Shown one piece after another: positions 1-13,816 of a stretch of DNA of 64,000 bases. Each line of letters opens with the position of its first letter. Position 1 is the first letter of the stretch. The stretch is from Echinometra lucunter (lineage: Eukaryota; Echinodermata; Echinoidea; Camarodonta; Echinometridae), in NCBI GenBank assembly GCA_029962745.1, contig CM057162.1:19006340-19070339 (forward strand). The letters run 5' to 3'. A program made the position numbers and the translations under genes. The notes beneath the pieces were generated by a model. That model was not told the origin of the DNA. It did not search any database and was given only the letters and a program-made list of their open reading frames with translations.

Positions 1-447
1 NNNNNNNNNNNNNNNNNNNNNNNNNNNNNNNNNNNNNNNNNNNNNNNNNNNNNNNNNNNNNNNNNNNNNNNNNNNNNNNNNNNNNNNNNNNNNNNNNNNN
101 NNNNNNNNNNNNNNNNNNNNNNNNNNNNNNNNNNNNNNNNNNNNNNNNNNNNNNNNNNNNNNNNNNNNNNNNNNNNNNNNNNNNNNNNNNNNNNNNNNNN
201 NNNNNNNNNNNNNNNNNNNNNNNNNNNNNNNNNNNNNNNNNNNNNNNNNNNNNNNNNNNNNNNNNNNNNNNNNNNNNNNNNNNNNNNNNNNNNNNNNNNN
301 NNNNNNNNNNNNNNNNNNNNNNNNNNNNNNNNNNNNNNNNNNNNNNNNNNNNNNNNNNNNNNNNNNNNNNNNNNNNNNNNNNNNNNNNNNNNNNNNNNNN
401 NNNNNNNNNNNNNNNNNNNNNNNNNNNNNNNNNNNNNNNNNNNNNNN
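1..447. other. assembly gap (N run)
   Basis: All bases are N. Sequence starts at 448. Any exon of the lectin gene or another gene lying here is not visible. Confidence 1.
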
Positions 448-1415
448 GGAGAATGATGCGTGAAAGGTATCCAGTCCCGTGCCTTTGTTAAACATGTTAA
501 GAATGTATAAGCCTTGCGCAGCACGGCTTCACGGGGCAATCCTCCGCATATAAAATCTCGGGTGAAAGAGAATTATTACGTAACAGGAAAACAAAAAAGT
601 GAGAGCAGAGGAAAAATGATAACAAAGTCCCCGAAAGAAGCAAGAAAGAGAAATCGAAATCTAAACAAGTTGTTCTACTCGAGGCAATTATTGTTGGGAG
701 TTTCAAAACACCCCATCACTTCCCCGAAGAAAATTAACAGAAAAAAAAATAGGAAAGGAAAAGGAGTCAACCCAATTCCTATATACCTTTGGGTCTAGAA
801 ATGACGTAAATAGTGGGGTACACGGTTGCGTTTCCCCCGTATCTATGCCAGTTTGGATTTTGATAGGGAGGGGGCGGCTGACCACGTGTACGCACCCCCC
901 CCCCCCCCCGCCCCCCCGCTTTACCCAGTTATTGTAAGTAATTGCTGCAGAACGAAGGTGCCAAGTCATTCAAGCTAGAGTTGTGTAAAAATCGGAAGCA
1001 TTTGATGATGTCTTTCAAATGTTTTCTAACTACCGACATGGTCAATAATCATTTGATTTTTTTCGGAGCCTAGTTTTCCTTTTTTTTTCTTATAAAAACA
1101 AACAACAGCAACAAAAATAAAACAGAAAGAGAAATATGAATTAAACATATGCATTAACCATTTCAGGATTATACCTCACTTGAAACTACGCTTTCAACTC
1201 TTTATATGAATAACCCTGCTACAGTATGAAGGGGCATTATTCAAGCAGTGTTTTCCAGAGATTAAATTTCGGTAAGGTCATTGTATTAGTCTTTCTTTTT
1301 ATGCTTACTTTTCTAATCTTCTTATTTCATTAATAGAAATTTAATGTCATAAAACCATATTCTCCTTTTTAAAGGCAAGGAAAGTGTGTCCACACCGTTA
1401 ATACACTGTAGTCAG

Positions 1416-1639
1416 CGGGGCCGTACGCAGAATTTTTTTCCGGGGGCCCGGGGGCAAGATACGTGAAAATTTTCGAAGAAGCTCAAAAGATAGGGAGCGA
1501 AGCGAGCGACCTGGTCACGAGGGCGCTTTTGCATTTTCAATAGTAAAATTGAAGGATTCGGTGCCCAATTTTCGTGGATCACAATTTCAGGGGGGGGGGG
1601 TACAACCCCCCCCCCCCCCCCCCGCTGCGTACGGCCATG
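1416..1639. mobile_element. hAT-like MITE, 12-bp perfect TIR
   Basis: GGCCGTACGCAG at 1419-1430 is matched by its exact reverse complement at 1625-1636. The direct repeat GTAGTCAG flanks both sides (1408-1415 and 1640-1647), and an 8-bp target duplication is the hAT hallmark. The inside is G-rich then C-rich and has no coding capacity. Related sequence (gccgtac.cag, then gcgaagcga...gggcgcttttgca) recurs near 31530-32180. Assignment to hAT is inference from target-site length. Confidence 0.6.
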
Positions 1640-2675
1640 GTAGTCAGTAAGTTTAATGATCTATTTTCGACGTTTGACGCTCCTTGGCCTTGAAGGCGTC
1701 ATAATCATCTGCAAAAGGATAAATGATTTGATGAATACGACACAAATAAGCATTGCTTGATGTTGTTGCAATTCTTTGCTAAAAATCGGTATTTTACCAA
1801 AGGGAACGAGAATGGATGATAATTTTGCTGTAATAATAGTGACAGCAGTCTACAGATTATGAGTGCAAAAATTAAACTTATGAGACTATGACAAGAGGAG
1901 ATGATGGATATGCTGATAACCAGGGGGGGGGGGCACAGTCATTATGGATGACAGTGTAATAACAAACGCGCTATGATAATCAGCTGTCCTTAATTATGAC
2001 AATTATAACGTCAGGTGCCATTATTTCTCTTATAAAAATGTCAATATTTTTTCCATTTTCGGTTCCAATACTCCATCACAATGATTTATCCACCGGCAAA
2101 CATTTCTCGCTTATTTTTTTTTCAGAGATTTCCCCCTTTATGAATAATCGAGAATTTATTTCCCCTCTTTCTGCAAGTTGCACGAATATATAAACCGCGT
2201 ATGAAAGGTGGATCCCGCCTCTCCAACAGAAGATGCTAAAAAGGTACATTCACTATTACCTTTGCTCACATAATAAAGAAAAATATACACACAAAAGTAT
2301 CAAGACAAAAAAAATAACACACACACACGCACTAAACACTGCTACAAAGGGTCTGTTGGTCACCAAGCACCCACAAATTAAAGAATTTTATCTGCTAACT
2401 CTTCCACACGATATGTCTTTCTCCCTTTCTTATTCTTACTCCCTGCCTCTCCCTCTCATTATCTCCATACTCACTCTATCTTACCTTTTCTGGGACACAT
2501 CATTCTACTTTTTTTCTTGAAACTCTATACATTGCCGTTTGAAAATGTAATTGTTTTCTTCCATCAGAGGGCGTTCTTGTGGGCCTCTACCAGAGGCATA
2601 TCGAAATGAATTCGTTGTATGATAAACCATGCTGTAATAGCGAGATGGCTATTAAGCACGGTAGTGGAGAAAAGA

Positions 2676-2680
<5 letters not shown>

Positions 2681-2732
<52 letters not shown>
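2681..2732. repeat. (AG)n microsatellite
   Basis: About 26 uninterrupted AG units followed by a G run. It generates spurious Arg-Glu and Ser-Leu open frames on both strands. Confidence 0.95.
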
Positions 2733-2738
<6 letters not shown>

Positions 2739-5700
2739 GGGGGGGTGGTGTTCGCTTACAATGCCCTGCCCGGGCTGCCCCCCCTCCTTTCTCCTCTCTC
2801 AAGGTTCTGGTGCGCCTGGTTGAACATACGTGCAGCGTTGCTTTGTTGGGCAAGCACAGAACAGTGGATGCGCAACAGAGTACGTCCAGCTGAAATTGAT
2901 TCAATCCACGTGTATGTGTTTAATTTCCTCTGTTGGTACTTATGGAAAACAATAGCCTAAATGATTAGCACTAATTGTTGAAATATACTCCTTTTTCAGG
3001 TGTTTTTCTATACTTTCCAACTCATGCAAGACCTGGATTTTTTAGAATTTTATTTATTTCATGCTATGTTGCTATGAAAAAGTTGGGCTTACCTTTAAAA
3101 AACACATTGTTTTATCAGATGTATATGCAAATCATTAATCACTTTATCTTAAGATAAAGGAAGAGGAATAAGATTTAAAGAAAAAAAAGTTGCATAATTA
3201 CAATAAGAGTTGCAAGGAAGGCTTTACCTTTTAGTGGACCATTTCCCCTTTTCCTTTTTTGGGGGGAGGGGGAGGGGGGACATTAAAAATTTTAAGGGAG
3301 CTGCAAACACCCCCTCACACACAAACACTCGTTCGTCGTTATGTGTAGAAAACTAGTTTGTGCTTGCTTCTTCACATGGGTGGATCAAGGGGGATTCAAA
3401 ATGGGGCACAAATACGAGAGAATTCAGATAAGCGAAAAAAAAGACAAAGGGGGAGCGTCATATATATATATATATATAATATATATATATACATACATAG
3501 CTATATATCTGAAATAGTCCACGTATTGGCCTAAGTAAACAAAACCTACAAAGTCAATGACAAGAAAAAAAGATATATTTCGTGTAACCCTGAAGAAAGA
3601 AGACGTTGTAACTTGCTGCAAAAAAAAATATAAAAAAAAATCTTGTATATATAGAAACATCTTCGTTGGATTAAAATGCATTACTTCTATACTTTGTCGT
3701 TTCTTCTGTATCGGAACCAACACGCGAATTTATATATTCGTGTGTTTTATATATATATATAAATCGGGATGTATCTTTCTCCTGCCAAATTCCTCTGACT
3801 AACAGCAATACAAAAATTCGAAAATGATAATAATCATCGATCAAGATCACAATCTTTATGACACTATAAACCACAAATTTCTTTTTTCTCTCGAATAGAT
3901 ATTACCGAAGCACTACAAATGTTTGACGAAACCACATTATTTACTTTTAATATGCGTCGGTTTTACATCGAATCCATCGAATCTCATATATGTCATATCT
4001 AAATTATACTGAGGTTTTCCTTTTTTTGTTTTTGTTTCACACGAATCGAGTATTTGTTACTATTTCCAATTAATTGGACTTGCGATTCGAAACAAGGAGG
4101 AGGTACGTTCTGAGTTGAAAGAAAGAATTCTTGGAGTGGGTGAGTAAAAATTTGAGTATACTATATAAAATAAAATCTTGAATTTCCATTGTAATTAATT
4201 TGTGTATAGTGGTGCCTTTATGTATTTGTTTGTAAGGGAATACCTAGATAAGTACTTATGCATTTTTTAACCCCACTCTTTATGATATATCACGAACAGT
4301 TTTATGAAGTTTTTTTGCGGAAAATAAATTCAATATTTTAAACAGAATGTAGTCATTTAACTTCATATTCAAATGTGTTCACGTCCATTAATGTTTTATT
4401 TTTAAAGGGCCGCCTATTTCTCTATTTTTGGGAACACCACAGCATAATGGCCACTTTCTGGAGAAAGAAAGACAAGGGGTCAGACGCTATCGCGCTCTCT
4501 TTGTTTGAAACTTGAAATTTCCTCTGCTTAAACATACATTTACCACGGTTTACCTTTGTTTAGTTTCCTCTACCCAGTAATAATTTATATAATATTAAAC
4601 TGAAAGTATGCTATTTCCTTGGGGGGGGGGGAGGAAGGGACAAAGGGGTATTTCCATGTTTGTAATATCGCAAAAAAGATAAGATTCTTTTCATGTTTTT
4701 TTTTTTTTTTGAAAGAAGACATAACCCTGTTTTCAATTCAGTGCTGGCAGACGACCCCCAAATTGATCTGGTAACATGCATACACACAAAGTCTATGAGA
4801 AGTGGCACGGTTTTGAATATTGCTATTGGAGGAGAGTTAATTCAGGCGATGGCCTTTTTTTCCTATTCATTTAATCCATTGCTGAGGCGTCGTAGTCGAG
4901 TGGCTTAACACATAAAGCAAAATTTTGACCAGAGCCCCCAAACCTAGATGTAATAATTTTCTTATCACTGAAGGGACGTTTCTTGTTGCGGAGAAATCTT
5001 TAAGCACACTGATTGAATGCCAGCCTTCCCCCCCCCCCCTCTCCCCTCCGGTAGGGTTCTACTTTTCCCTGTAATACCAGATAGATATTCTCAAACATTT
5101 CAAAAATAATCACTTCCTCTAAGACACTGTTTGAGCTTGAAGTTACTTGAGTATAGTGTTCCGGATGTGACCCTAACCTTTTTTCACGTACCATTTTCTG
5201 TTTTTTACTGAGCTCATTCAATAGAATGGCGGATTAAGGGGGCACTTCCTGCCCTTGATACTGCCCCTGCAATCTTGGGGAACCAAAGTGCAAGCCCTAC
5301 ATTGTGCGCCCCCCTTCTGACCTGTTAACTTTTGTGTCAGCGGATTAAGAAGGACGAGAGACCCCCAAAATATGTGATGATCCTTGTTCCTTATTCCTTT
5401 TATTTTCCCTTCATTTATCTGTCAGAAAATTTGCGGGATTTTGCCCCCCCCCCCCCCACTTTAAAAACAAATCATTGATTCACCTGTGGTTCAGTGAAGC
5501 ACCTATGAAGCCTATTTGACAGTTCAGAATTCTAAAGCGTGTTGTTTATCCATTACAGGAATTACGGTAAGAAAAATTTATGATATATAATGAAGTTTAC
5601 CTTTTTCTGCAAAAGGCTAGTTCCTTTCTACTGACTTATTTCTGAAACTTACCATACAACATCACCACCTTTTTTGCGACATCCTGTAGCATGCATTATG

Positions 5701-6330
5701 AAATGGTGAGAAAATATGACGTTCCGTTTTCGAGGTTTTTAGCCGTCACCTTGGTGGTTGATTCAGTGGTTTAACCGTTTCCCCCAAGTCAGTCAACCGT
5801 TGCTCTTCCTAATTCAACATGTGAGGGCGTTTCTTTGGTTTTCGTTTTCCAATGTGTATTGATCGAATCAAAGCCGGAACATATTTTTCTTATGGAATCA
5901 TTATAGTTTAATAGCCTTGCCAAAGATCCGCCTATTTGTCTTCTAATGGCCTTGGGGTTGCCGCTCAGATATTTGTCTTAGGCATTGGCCGTGATGTCAG
6001 TACTCTGCCATGACTGCACGAAACAAGCAAGTGATGACGCAAGATAGAATAAATAAACAGATAATTGAGCTCGACTATTAAACAATAACTAACAAGGACT
6101 TTCAGGCTAAAAACCACAACTATGATCGCAAGCTAACTTCAGAGTCTGTTAATACGAGTTGAAGTTTCCTATACTAAAAGATAATCGAAGCAAATTGGAA
6201 CATTATAATGATATTTTTTCTGTGTGCGTGTGAGTGTGGGGTGTGTGCGTCGGTGTGTGCGTGTGTGTTTTGGGGTGTGCTTTTTTGTTGTCACTTCTTT
6301 TTTTCATCTTTAAAAATATTTTTTTCATAA

Positions 6331-6533
6331 TTATACATATTTATTATGTCCTAGGGCACTCTCGGCCCAAGCATTTACTTTTAGAGGTGTGTCCTCCAAT
6401 TATTTATGTAATTGCGATGATTGTATATTATGTCATATTTTGTATCAATACCATGAATGTCAATTTGTTGTTTCATTATTTTGCTGTTTATTTGAATAAT
6501 TGGAAATAAATGTTTTAACTGAACTGAACTAAC
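6331..6533 (+). mobile_element. retroelement 3'-tail family, copy 1
   Basis: This segment (tttattatgtcc...gaggtgtgtcctccaattat...ggaaataaatg, then repeated aactg units) matches 25626-25835 on the same strand and 49995-50144 on the opposite strand. Variable 5' ends and a short repeated 3' tail are typical of LINEs or their SINE partners. No coding sequence is included. Confidence 0.6.
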
Positions 6534-6660
6534 AACGTGTCGTTACACTTCCAATTCCTTCCATGTTGTTAGCAACAATCAAGTCATTCATAAATGTGTG
6601 TAATTTATGTCTACATTCTGCTTTTGTTTAAAGATTTTTAAATTTGATGTAGCATGACCA

Positions 6661-6955
6661 CAAGGAGGGTACACTGTATCCCCTCTCCCTTTCCCTTGAC
6701 CGTTCAATAATTTGTCCCAGCGTCAAATTTTTGGCGATTTTCAAACATTCTGCCTCACATAACTAACAATACCTCCCCCCACACGCACACACACACACAC
6801 ACACACACACCACACATAACACACACACAAGGTAGGTACACTGCATCCCTACTCTCTCTCCCTCGACGGTTCAATAATCTTTCCCAGCGTCAAATGTTGG
6901 CGATTTTCAAACATTCTGCCTCACATAACTAACACCACCTCCCCATGTCACCCCC
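6661..6955. repeat. tandem duplication, ~167-bp period
   Basis: The block beginning caaggagggtacactg at 6661 is repeated with small differences from 6828. Both copies contain ggcgattttcaaacattctg. The copies are separated by a CA/CACA microsatellite that is probably part of the unit. Confidence 0.8.
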
Positions 6956-7224
6956 CCCCCCCCCTCCCTTGGCGAAACCTGCATACGCCGAATCGGGAGG
7001 GAGTGGCATTTTGTCTTTTAGTGTAGTTGTTTGCACTTGTTTATGATGTTATCTTTTAATATAGTTTTCCGCTGTACCAACCTAGCTCCTCCCCTATTTC
7101 TAAACCTTGATTTTGTTCCTTTGTTCGTCTGTTTATAGTAATCGAATCAAATCAAATCTAATGTCTACGTAAAAGAAATAATTCATTTCATTAATTCTAA
7201 TACTGCTTTTTTTTTTCCTTTCAG

Positions 7225-7316
7225 GAGAAAAAACAAAACGGTCAAAGATGTCTCAGACGGTCTGTATGTCTTTATTCTTGTGCTGGGAATCTGCGCTATG
7301 TACACTAGCGGCCAGG
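7225..7316 (+). CDS. lectin gene exon: signal-peptide-like segment
   Basis: A strong acceptor (polypyrimidine then cag) ends at 7224, and the donor GTAAGA follows 7316. In the frame that joins correctly to the next exon, the exon reads a basic/polar stretch and then GLYVFILVLGICAMYTSGQ, a good signal-peptide core with small residues before a likely cleavage site. The only upstream-lying ATG (7248) is in a different frame, which hits a stop in the next exon, so it is not the start. It could instead be a membrane anchor if the upstream exon adds a long N-terminus. Confidence 0.65.
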
Positions 7317-10300
7317 GTAAGAGATCGTACATTACATGGTTTCTCCTGTATTATCTTTTTAACTCACTCTTACCCTTTTTACACTGGCATTTCTTAACCC
7401 CGTACTTTATCTTTTTTTGCTTTTTACACTTACTAATAAGTCCCGTACTAAGCGCTTAGCCCGGGCCAAGGAGTAGCTGGCTGTTTACACTTGTATTTTC
7501 TTAATCCCGTAATATTTCCGAAGGCCAGCCAAGGATATCCCGCGCGCGCGAACGTCCGAGCATGCATGCTATCACTAGCTAGCTTGTTGTTGTTGAATTG
7601 GGTTTTTACAGACGTGTATCAGTCAAATTTGATTATTTACGTCTGGGATCGACCTTTAACGTCATCATCCGAAAGACGTGGCAAATGTACTATTCATATC
7701 TTGGCAAAGGACATTAGTGCTGCGGCAGGGATTCGAACCCCGGACCTCGTGGTTCAAAGTCCGGAGACTTATCCACTGAGCAACACAACACCTCTACCTA
7801 GCTAGCTTTGCGTGCGCTCTACATTGCATTAGATATAGATATGCACTAAGCGTTCGCTTCTGATTGGTCAATGGGCATTGGGCCTTCGTTTCGTCGCTAA
7901 CCCCGGACTATTTGCTTAGCCCCGCAAATGCGGTGCTAGCACCGCAATTGCGGGGTTAGCCCTGCTTTTTTGCAGGGCCAGCTAGTACGGGACTATCGGT
8001 GGGGCTAGCCCACATCTGCAAAAAGCAGTGTAAACAGAAAGTGGGCTAAGGAAAGTCCGGTACTATCGGTGGGGCTAAGGCCTCCCTTAACCCCACCGAT
8101 AGTCCGGGACTAGGCAATTTTTTGCCAGTGTAAAAAGGGTTTCTGTCCATGTCCTTTTTGTTCCCGCTTCTATTGATTTCACTATGAACATGGCGGACAA
8201 AGAAAGCGGACAAAATAAACAACCTCTCATTCTACCCTTCACAATGGTTCTGGTAGTCAAAAGCACATCCCTTCACAGCTATTATGTTTAATCATGTAGT
8301 TCCAGGTGAATATGCATGTGACAACTCTTCCACATATTTTAGACGATAGCAGTGAAGAGATGTGCTTTTGACTACCAAAACCATTGTGAGGGGTAGAATG
8401 AGGGGTTGTTTATTTTGTCCGCTTTCTTTGTCCGTCGCGTTCATAGTGTTTATTTCTGTTCACATCTCTCTTTTTAATGCTGGGTTTACACTGGGCCACG
8501 ACGTCCGCAACCTCAATGATTACAAAAAAAAAAAGCATGAAGCTCTAAAATTTATTTCATGTCCTTTTCTGCTTCACCCAGATTCCCTACGATCCCCTAC
8601 GATGTTGCGCTCTGTAAAAATCTGCTGAACTGCTCTACTACGATTCCCATGTTCTATCACACTCTTTCAAGTTTTGACGTCAACTCGGAATAATCGTAGA
8701 AATGTCTTTTTTTTCCGCTCATCACGCTCATAATCGTGGTCTACTACGATTCCCATGTTCTATCACACTCTCTCAAGTTTTGACGTCAACTCGGATTAAT
8801 CTAGAAATGTCTTTTTTCCGCTCATCACGCTCATAATCGTGGTCATGATTCCACCAAGCTCCATTAAGATCATCTCGATTCTACCCCCACGACTCCCACC
8901 CTCATCATGATTCTCTTTAATCGTGGAGATCCCTGAACTAAAGCGGGAACATTTTAACTATTATGTAGCATACTTGGTGCCCCCAGTACAATAAATCCTG
9001 GACCTCAACGCTTTTTTTTATTATTGTATAGAGATCGTGGACATCGTGTTCCAGTGTAACTCCCTTATTCTCTCTCTCTCTCTCTCTTATTTTGTTCCCA
9101 TTGATCTTTTTTGCCCATGTCGCTTTTTATCTCCCATATACTCTCTTACCCTTTCTTCTTTCATCTCTTTTTATTTCCATCTCTCTTTCTAAAATTCCTT
9201 ACACTGTTTTTCCTTCTCTCTCTCTTTCTTTCTCTTATCTTTTATCGATCTATTTTTTCCTTTCCCATCTCTCATTCTGCATCAATTACCCTCTCTCTCT
9301 ACCTTACAGACATTTCCCTTCAATTCTTTAATCTATTGCCGTTCCACCCTTCTACCTATCTAGCTTATACTCTCTCTCTCACACACACACACACACACGC
9401 ACACACACACACACCCTCACACATTGATGGTGTTGCACCCTATGTTTTTTCTTCCTACACAAGGTGTGGTCATCGCGGAACTGCTCTGTGACGGCGAATT
9501 CATCCTCATCAATGGAAACGGTCTTGTGATCGAGGTTCTATCTGCATTTTACGGACGAGCCGATCCGAGCCTCTGCCGGCCGAACTCAACCATGTCAACC
9601 ACACCTCCGTCGAATGTCACCACTTGTCAATCCGATAATGCACCCACCCTTATCAACAACCTTTGCAACATGAACACAGCTTGCATCCTGATGGCTACCA
9701 ACGCTATCTTTAACGACCCTTGCCCGGACGATTCCGAGTACCTCACGATCTCATACGTTCTCCTTCCCGAGGAAGAAAGTAAGTAAGCCCCGCGTCATTC
9801 TTAGCCTGAACTCCGACTCACCTCACACGAGGCGTTATCTCCTGGCGTACGTGGGCATGTTAGGAATCCATCTGTGGCCAGTACATTCTTTGGCGCGCCA
9901 TTTGAATTTGGTATCAAACAAGAACGCCAATTATAATGAAAAGAGAGGATAAAGAGTGAAACAATTTTTAAAAAGTTCCATCAAGATCGGTTATAAAATT
10001 ATAAAGTTATGAAAGTTTGAAGTCTCGATTCACCTTCTGTGGCGATCCTCAAAGTGGCAATGTTGCTTCAAAAGGGCAGTTTTTTTTTAGCACAACTTGA
10101 TTCTCAATACCTCTTGTACACAAAAATTCGTATTTTCTCCATTATCTCTCACGATGCAGCTGTTCAAAGTTTTACTGTGACTTTGAAATATTACATTTAA
10201 TTGCACGAAGTGCTGTGCAAGCCCAGTGTGAAATAAAAACATAATAAAGGTAAGAATAGTGTGACCGTATTAAATTCCGTATCTTTGCAAACTCGAAAGC

Positions 10301-10432
10301 CCAATTTTTAGGAGAAAAGGCCTTAAAACAATGCAGTTTGAAAAACATTTATTAAACTTTATTCCTTTTTTCTGTCAAGTCAGGACTATGTAGGCCTAAC
10401 CATTATTTGCTACAGAAACGATTTAGCTCCTG

Positions 10433-10470
<38 letters not shown>

Positions 10471-13400
10471 TTCTTTCGGTAAGAAAACTGTTCATACTAA
10501 ATCTGATAATAATAAATCAAACTTCCCTTAGCAACAACAATGTCTACCACTACGGATCCACCAACAACTATGGCTCCAACTCCTGATGCACCGACAAGTA
10601 CCATGATGACCACGCCTGCCACAACTGACATGACTGATCCACCAGCAACTGTGCCTACCACCATGACCACTACTGCTGTAGAAAAATGTAAAGTCTCTGT
10701 GTATTTCATCACAATAGAAACATCAAAAGTAAAAACGACATTCAAAGCCCTTATCTCTTAATGAAAGGGCCAATCCAGTTTTAGATGTTTAACCTCTCTC
10801 CCGCCCTCTGAAGCCCGCCGCACACTAAACGATCCGTCTGCGATCTGCTTTTGGAACAAATTGTTATAGCATTTGATATGACCATTCAAATGTGCAAAAT
10901 CCTAATGATCAAAGTTTCGAATATTCATTTGAAAAAAAAAATCGGAATTCCGGGCTATTGCGAGCCTCCTTGTAAGAATAAAAGCGAACTCAATTCAGAA
11001 TCATAGCGATTGCGATCGGCTTCGATTTGACGCCGATTTGGCCTTTACTCCGAGCCCAAGGCTAGCAGTTTCGATTTTAGTATTCCTATCATTATTCTGA
11101 ACTTCAGATAGGATAATTTTAGTTATTCAAACTTTCATATTTAATGCTAAATGCCATTTGCTCGAAAATCTGCTAGCAGTTGGATCGTATGGTGTGCGGA
11201 GGGCTTAAGACGTCTTAAAATGTACGAAAATGAAAATAAAAATAAGGGGCAATTAAGAAAAAAAAATCTCTGACCTTTCCAGATGCCCTGAGAGCACCTC
11301 AAGTTTTATAATATCGAAGGTGAGATTTTTTGTGAAATCCAACAAGTCGTGACCATCAACACGGTTTATATGCTAGCCCATCTGATGGGAAGCGTATGAA
11401 GACTTTAGATGCAAAAACAGATAAGCGTCATAAAATTCTTAAGTATTTCAAAGTCACAATCTGGTCACAATCATCTGGTACAAAATTTTCTTTTCAAATG
11501 ATATATTTTTCAATATATAGAAAGATTATTCCTGAAACTATGGCTAAATAGTAGGCCCATGGTTAAAAGTATCCTTTTTTTTTAAACTACAAAAATATCT
11601 CAATGTGAAAAGGGGGTATATCGCTTATTGTATTCAAACTCTTCGTATGTAAACATAGCAGTATAAACTGGAGAAAGTTCACTATCTATACCATCTTTCT
11701 ATTTTTTTTTCTTTCTTTGGCATACGAACACTGTCCAGTTTATGTCGCTGTATACTTACGGTTCCCCTTTATCATGAATGTCCTAAGTGGGTATTGATCC
11801 AAAATACTTGAGGAATGTGCCTGAATAATTATCGCCAGTCCAATTATCACCTGTCCAAGAGCGAGTACAGTGTTAAAATTTTCTGGAATGCGTCATATTT
11901 GTACTTTAACTTTTACTCTTTTCTTCTCTTCAGTTTATCACTGACGTAACTTCGTTATCTTTTCATAAAATACATATTTAAAAATGTATTTTTAAGGGGG
12001 TTGGATTCCCCAAGTCCCCCCCCCCTCCTCCTCCATCCCTCCGCCCGAATGCCAATGTCTGTTGAAGGGAGCAAGGCACTCTAATAATAGCTTCGTTCAT
12101 AGTACAGTCCTTGTAGTTTCGAAATCTTAAGTTGACGAAACAACGATGGGTCTAATAACTTTCGTTTTGTGTTGAATTTCATTGTCTTTTGGATCCCAAT
12201 AGAAGACATTTCATATCGAAAGTGTTTTTATTTTGTTTTTGTTTTTTTTGTTCACGATAGGTTTAATAGCTTTCATTTTGTGTTGACTCCTTTTTTCTTT
12301 TTTTTTTCTTGTTGCTTTCCTCCTTTTTTTTCAGTTTCTGTTACGATATGTGAGGGGGCCAGTACTGTCGTGAACTGCACGACTGGAAGGATCAGCATCT
12401 GCAGCGCCACCTACGGTAGAAGCGATTCAGTTACCTGTCCACACACGGACGCTTCAATGACCGATACTACGGATTGCTCTGCCTCTGGCGCGTTTGACAC
12501 CGTTTCTTGTTGCAGTGGCCTCTCGCAGTGTGCTTTGTCTGCGTCCAGCTCTTTCTTCGGAGATCCGTGTCCGGGGACGTTCAAATATCTCCAAGTGGAG
12601 TACACGTGTGATACCAACCTGTCCCCGGCAAACCTAAGTGAGTATAACGTAGTCAGTCCCAACTCGGCAATATCTTTACCATTTGGAAGTACTGAAGTAT
12701 TTTGATCAGTCTGTTTTTGGCGAAGCGTCGGTCGCGTTGGTCTGATTGAGTTGGGCTTAAACATCTCAGTCCGGGGAGCATATCATGGAGTGTATTATCA
12801 GTGACTTTTACTGACAAATTTGCTCTCAGCCAATCAGATGCAAGGACTTCAGTAACTTATAACAGTTGTCAGTAAAAAATCACTTACAGAAAATTTCATG
12901 AAACGCTCCCCGAGTCTCAGTCAAACCGTCAACTCGACTCTACACAAACTCCAGAAAAAGGGACAGTTCTTTGCTATTCTAAGTTCTGTAGTATTGCAGT
13001 CTGTTTAGTGTTGTTGGTCCAGCCGGGCTGGACTCAATTATGTTTTCAAATAACATATTGCAGGTTCAAATATACTCTCAATAAATATCAAATCGACTAA
13101 GGAGAAGACTAACTGAAGGCTAATTGAGGAATGTGATACATCGGCTTACAAGAAAACGCGTCAATGGTACCTTTTCAGCACCGGGAACGTAACGCGCGTT
13201 ACGCGTTTGGGGCATTTCTAAAAATAGCAAAAATCAAGAAAAGGGACATTAAATAACAGAGGTAATGGTGAAATCTTTTGAATAGGGTGTAAAATTGCAT
13301 GCAATCAAATCCGTGTTAAGGGTATAAATATTGGAGATGTTAGACGGGTTTCCCTGTAGAGATTGTTTTTCAGAAATGATGCTGTACGCGGATGGGAGTG

Positions 13401-13785
13401 TACAGTCCTCAGTGAGACATACTCCCTCCCTCCCTCCCTCCCTCCGCCCCTCGGGTACAGTGAGGGGCAGAGCTCTTTCACAGAAGCAGGCTATATCATT
13501 CCGTCCCTCGGGTAGGACGTCAAATGGAAGCCCGGATTATAATATAGTCTAGATTCACCACTTTATCACTACACTCTCCGCAGGAGAGTGGGATGGGGGT
13601 GGGGGAGGAGGGCTGTCTAGTTCCCACTAACATATCAGGGGAAGAGAGAGAGAGACCCGAGGCTCTTCCCCTCCCAGACGAGGTGACGCATTTTACTTAT
13701 TACATAATGATTATGATGCTGCTGCTGCTGATGATGATTATAATTATAATTATTTAATAATCATAATGATGATGATAATAATAAC

Positions 13786-13816
<31 letters not shown>

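Larger units (their letters stand above)
448..7224. other. non-coding stretch upstream of lectin exon
   Basis: I see no convincing coding exon here. The stretch holds poly-C/poly-G runs (around 890-920, 1590-1623, 5028-5038, 5444-5458), a hAT-like MITE at 1416-1639, an AG microsatellite at 2681-2732, TA repeats near 3461-3491, a retroelement 3' tail at 6331-6533 and a tandem duplication at 6661-6955. The open frames present are short, low-complexity or antisense to simple repeats. A 5' exon supplying the start codon of the lectin gene could lie here or further upstream, but none can be pinned down. Confidence 0.6.

Noticed and set aside
7248..7316. ATG at 7248 as start of the lectin
   Set aside because: Its frame ends in phase 0 and runs into a stop in the next exon; the phase 1 frame is hydrophobic and continues into the lectin domain.
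7717..7790. Functional tRNA on the minus strand
   Set aside because: Box B is good, but the anticodon stem has several mismatches and the acceptor stem does not close; better as a SINE or pseudogene.
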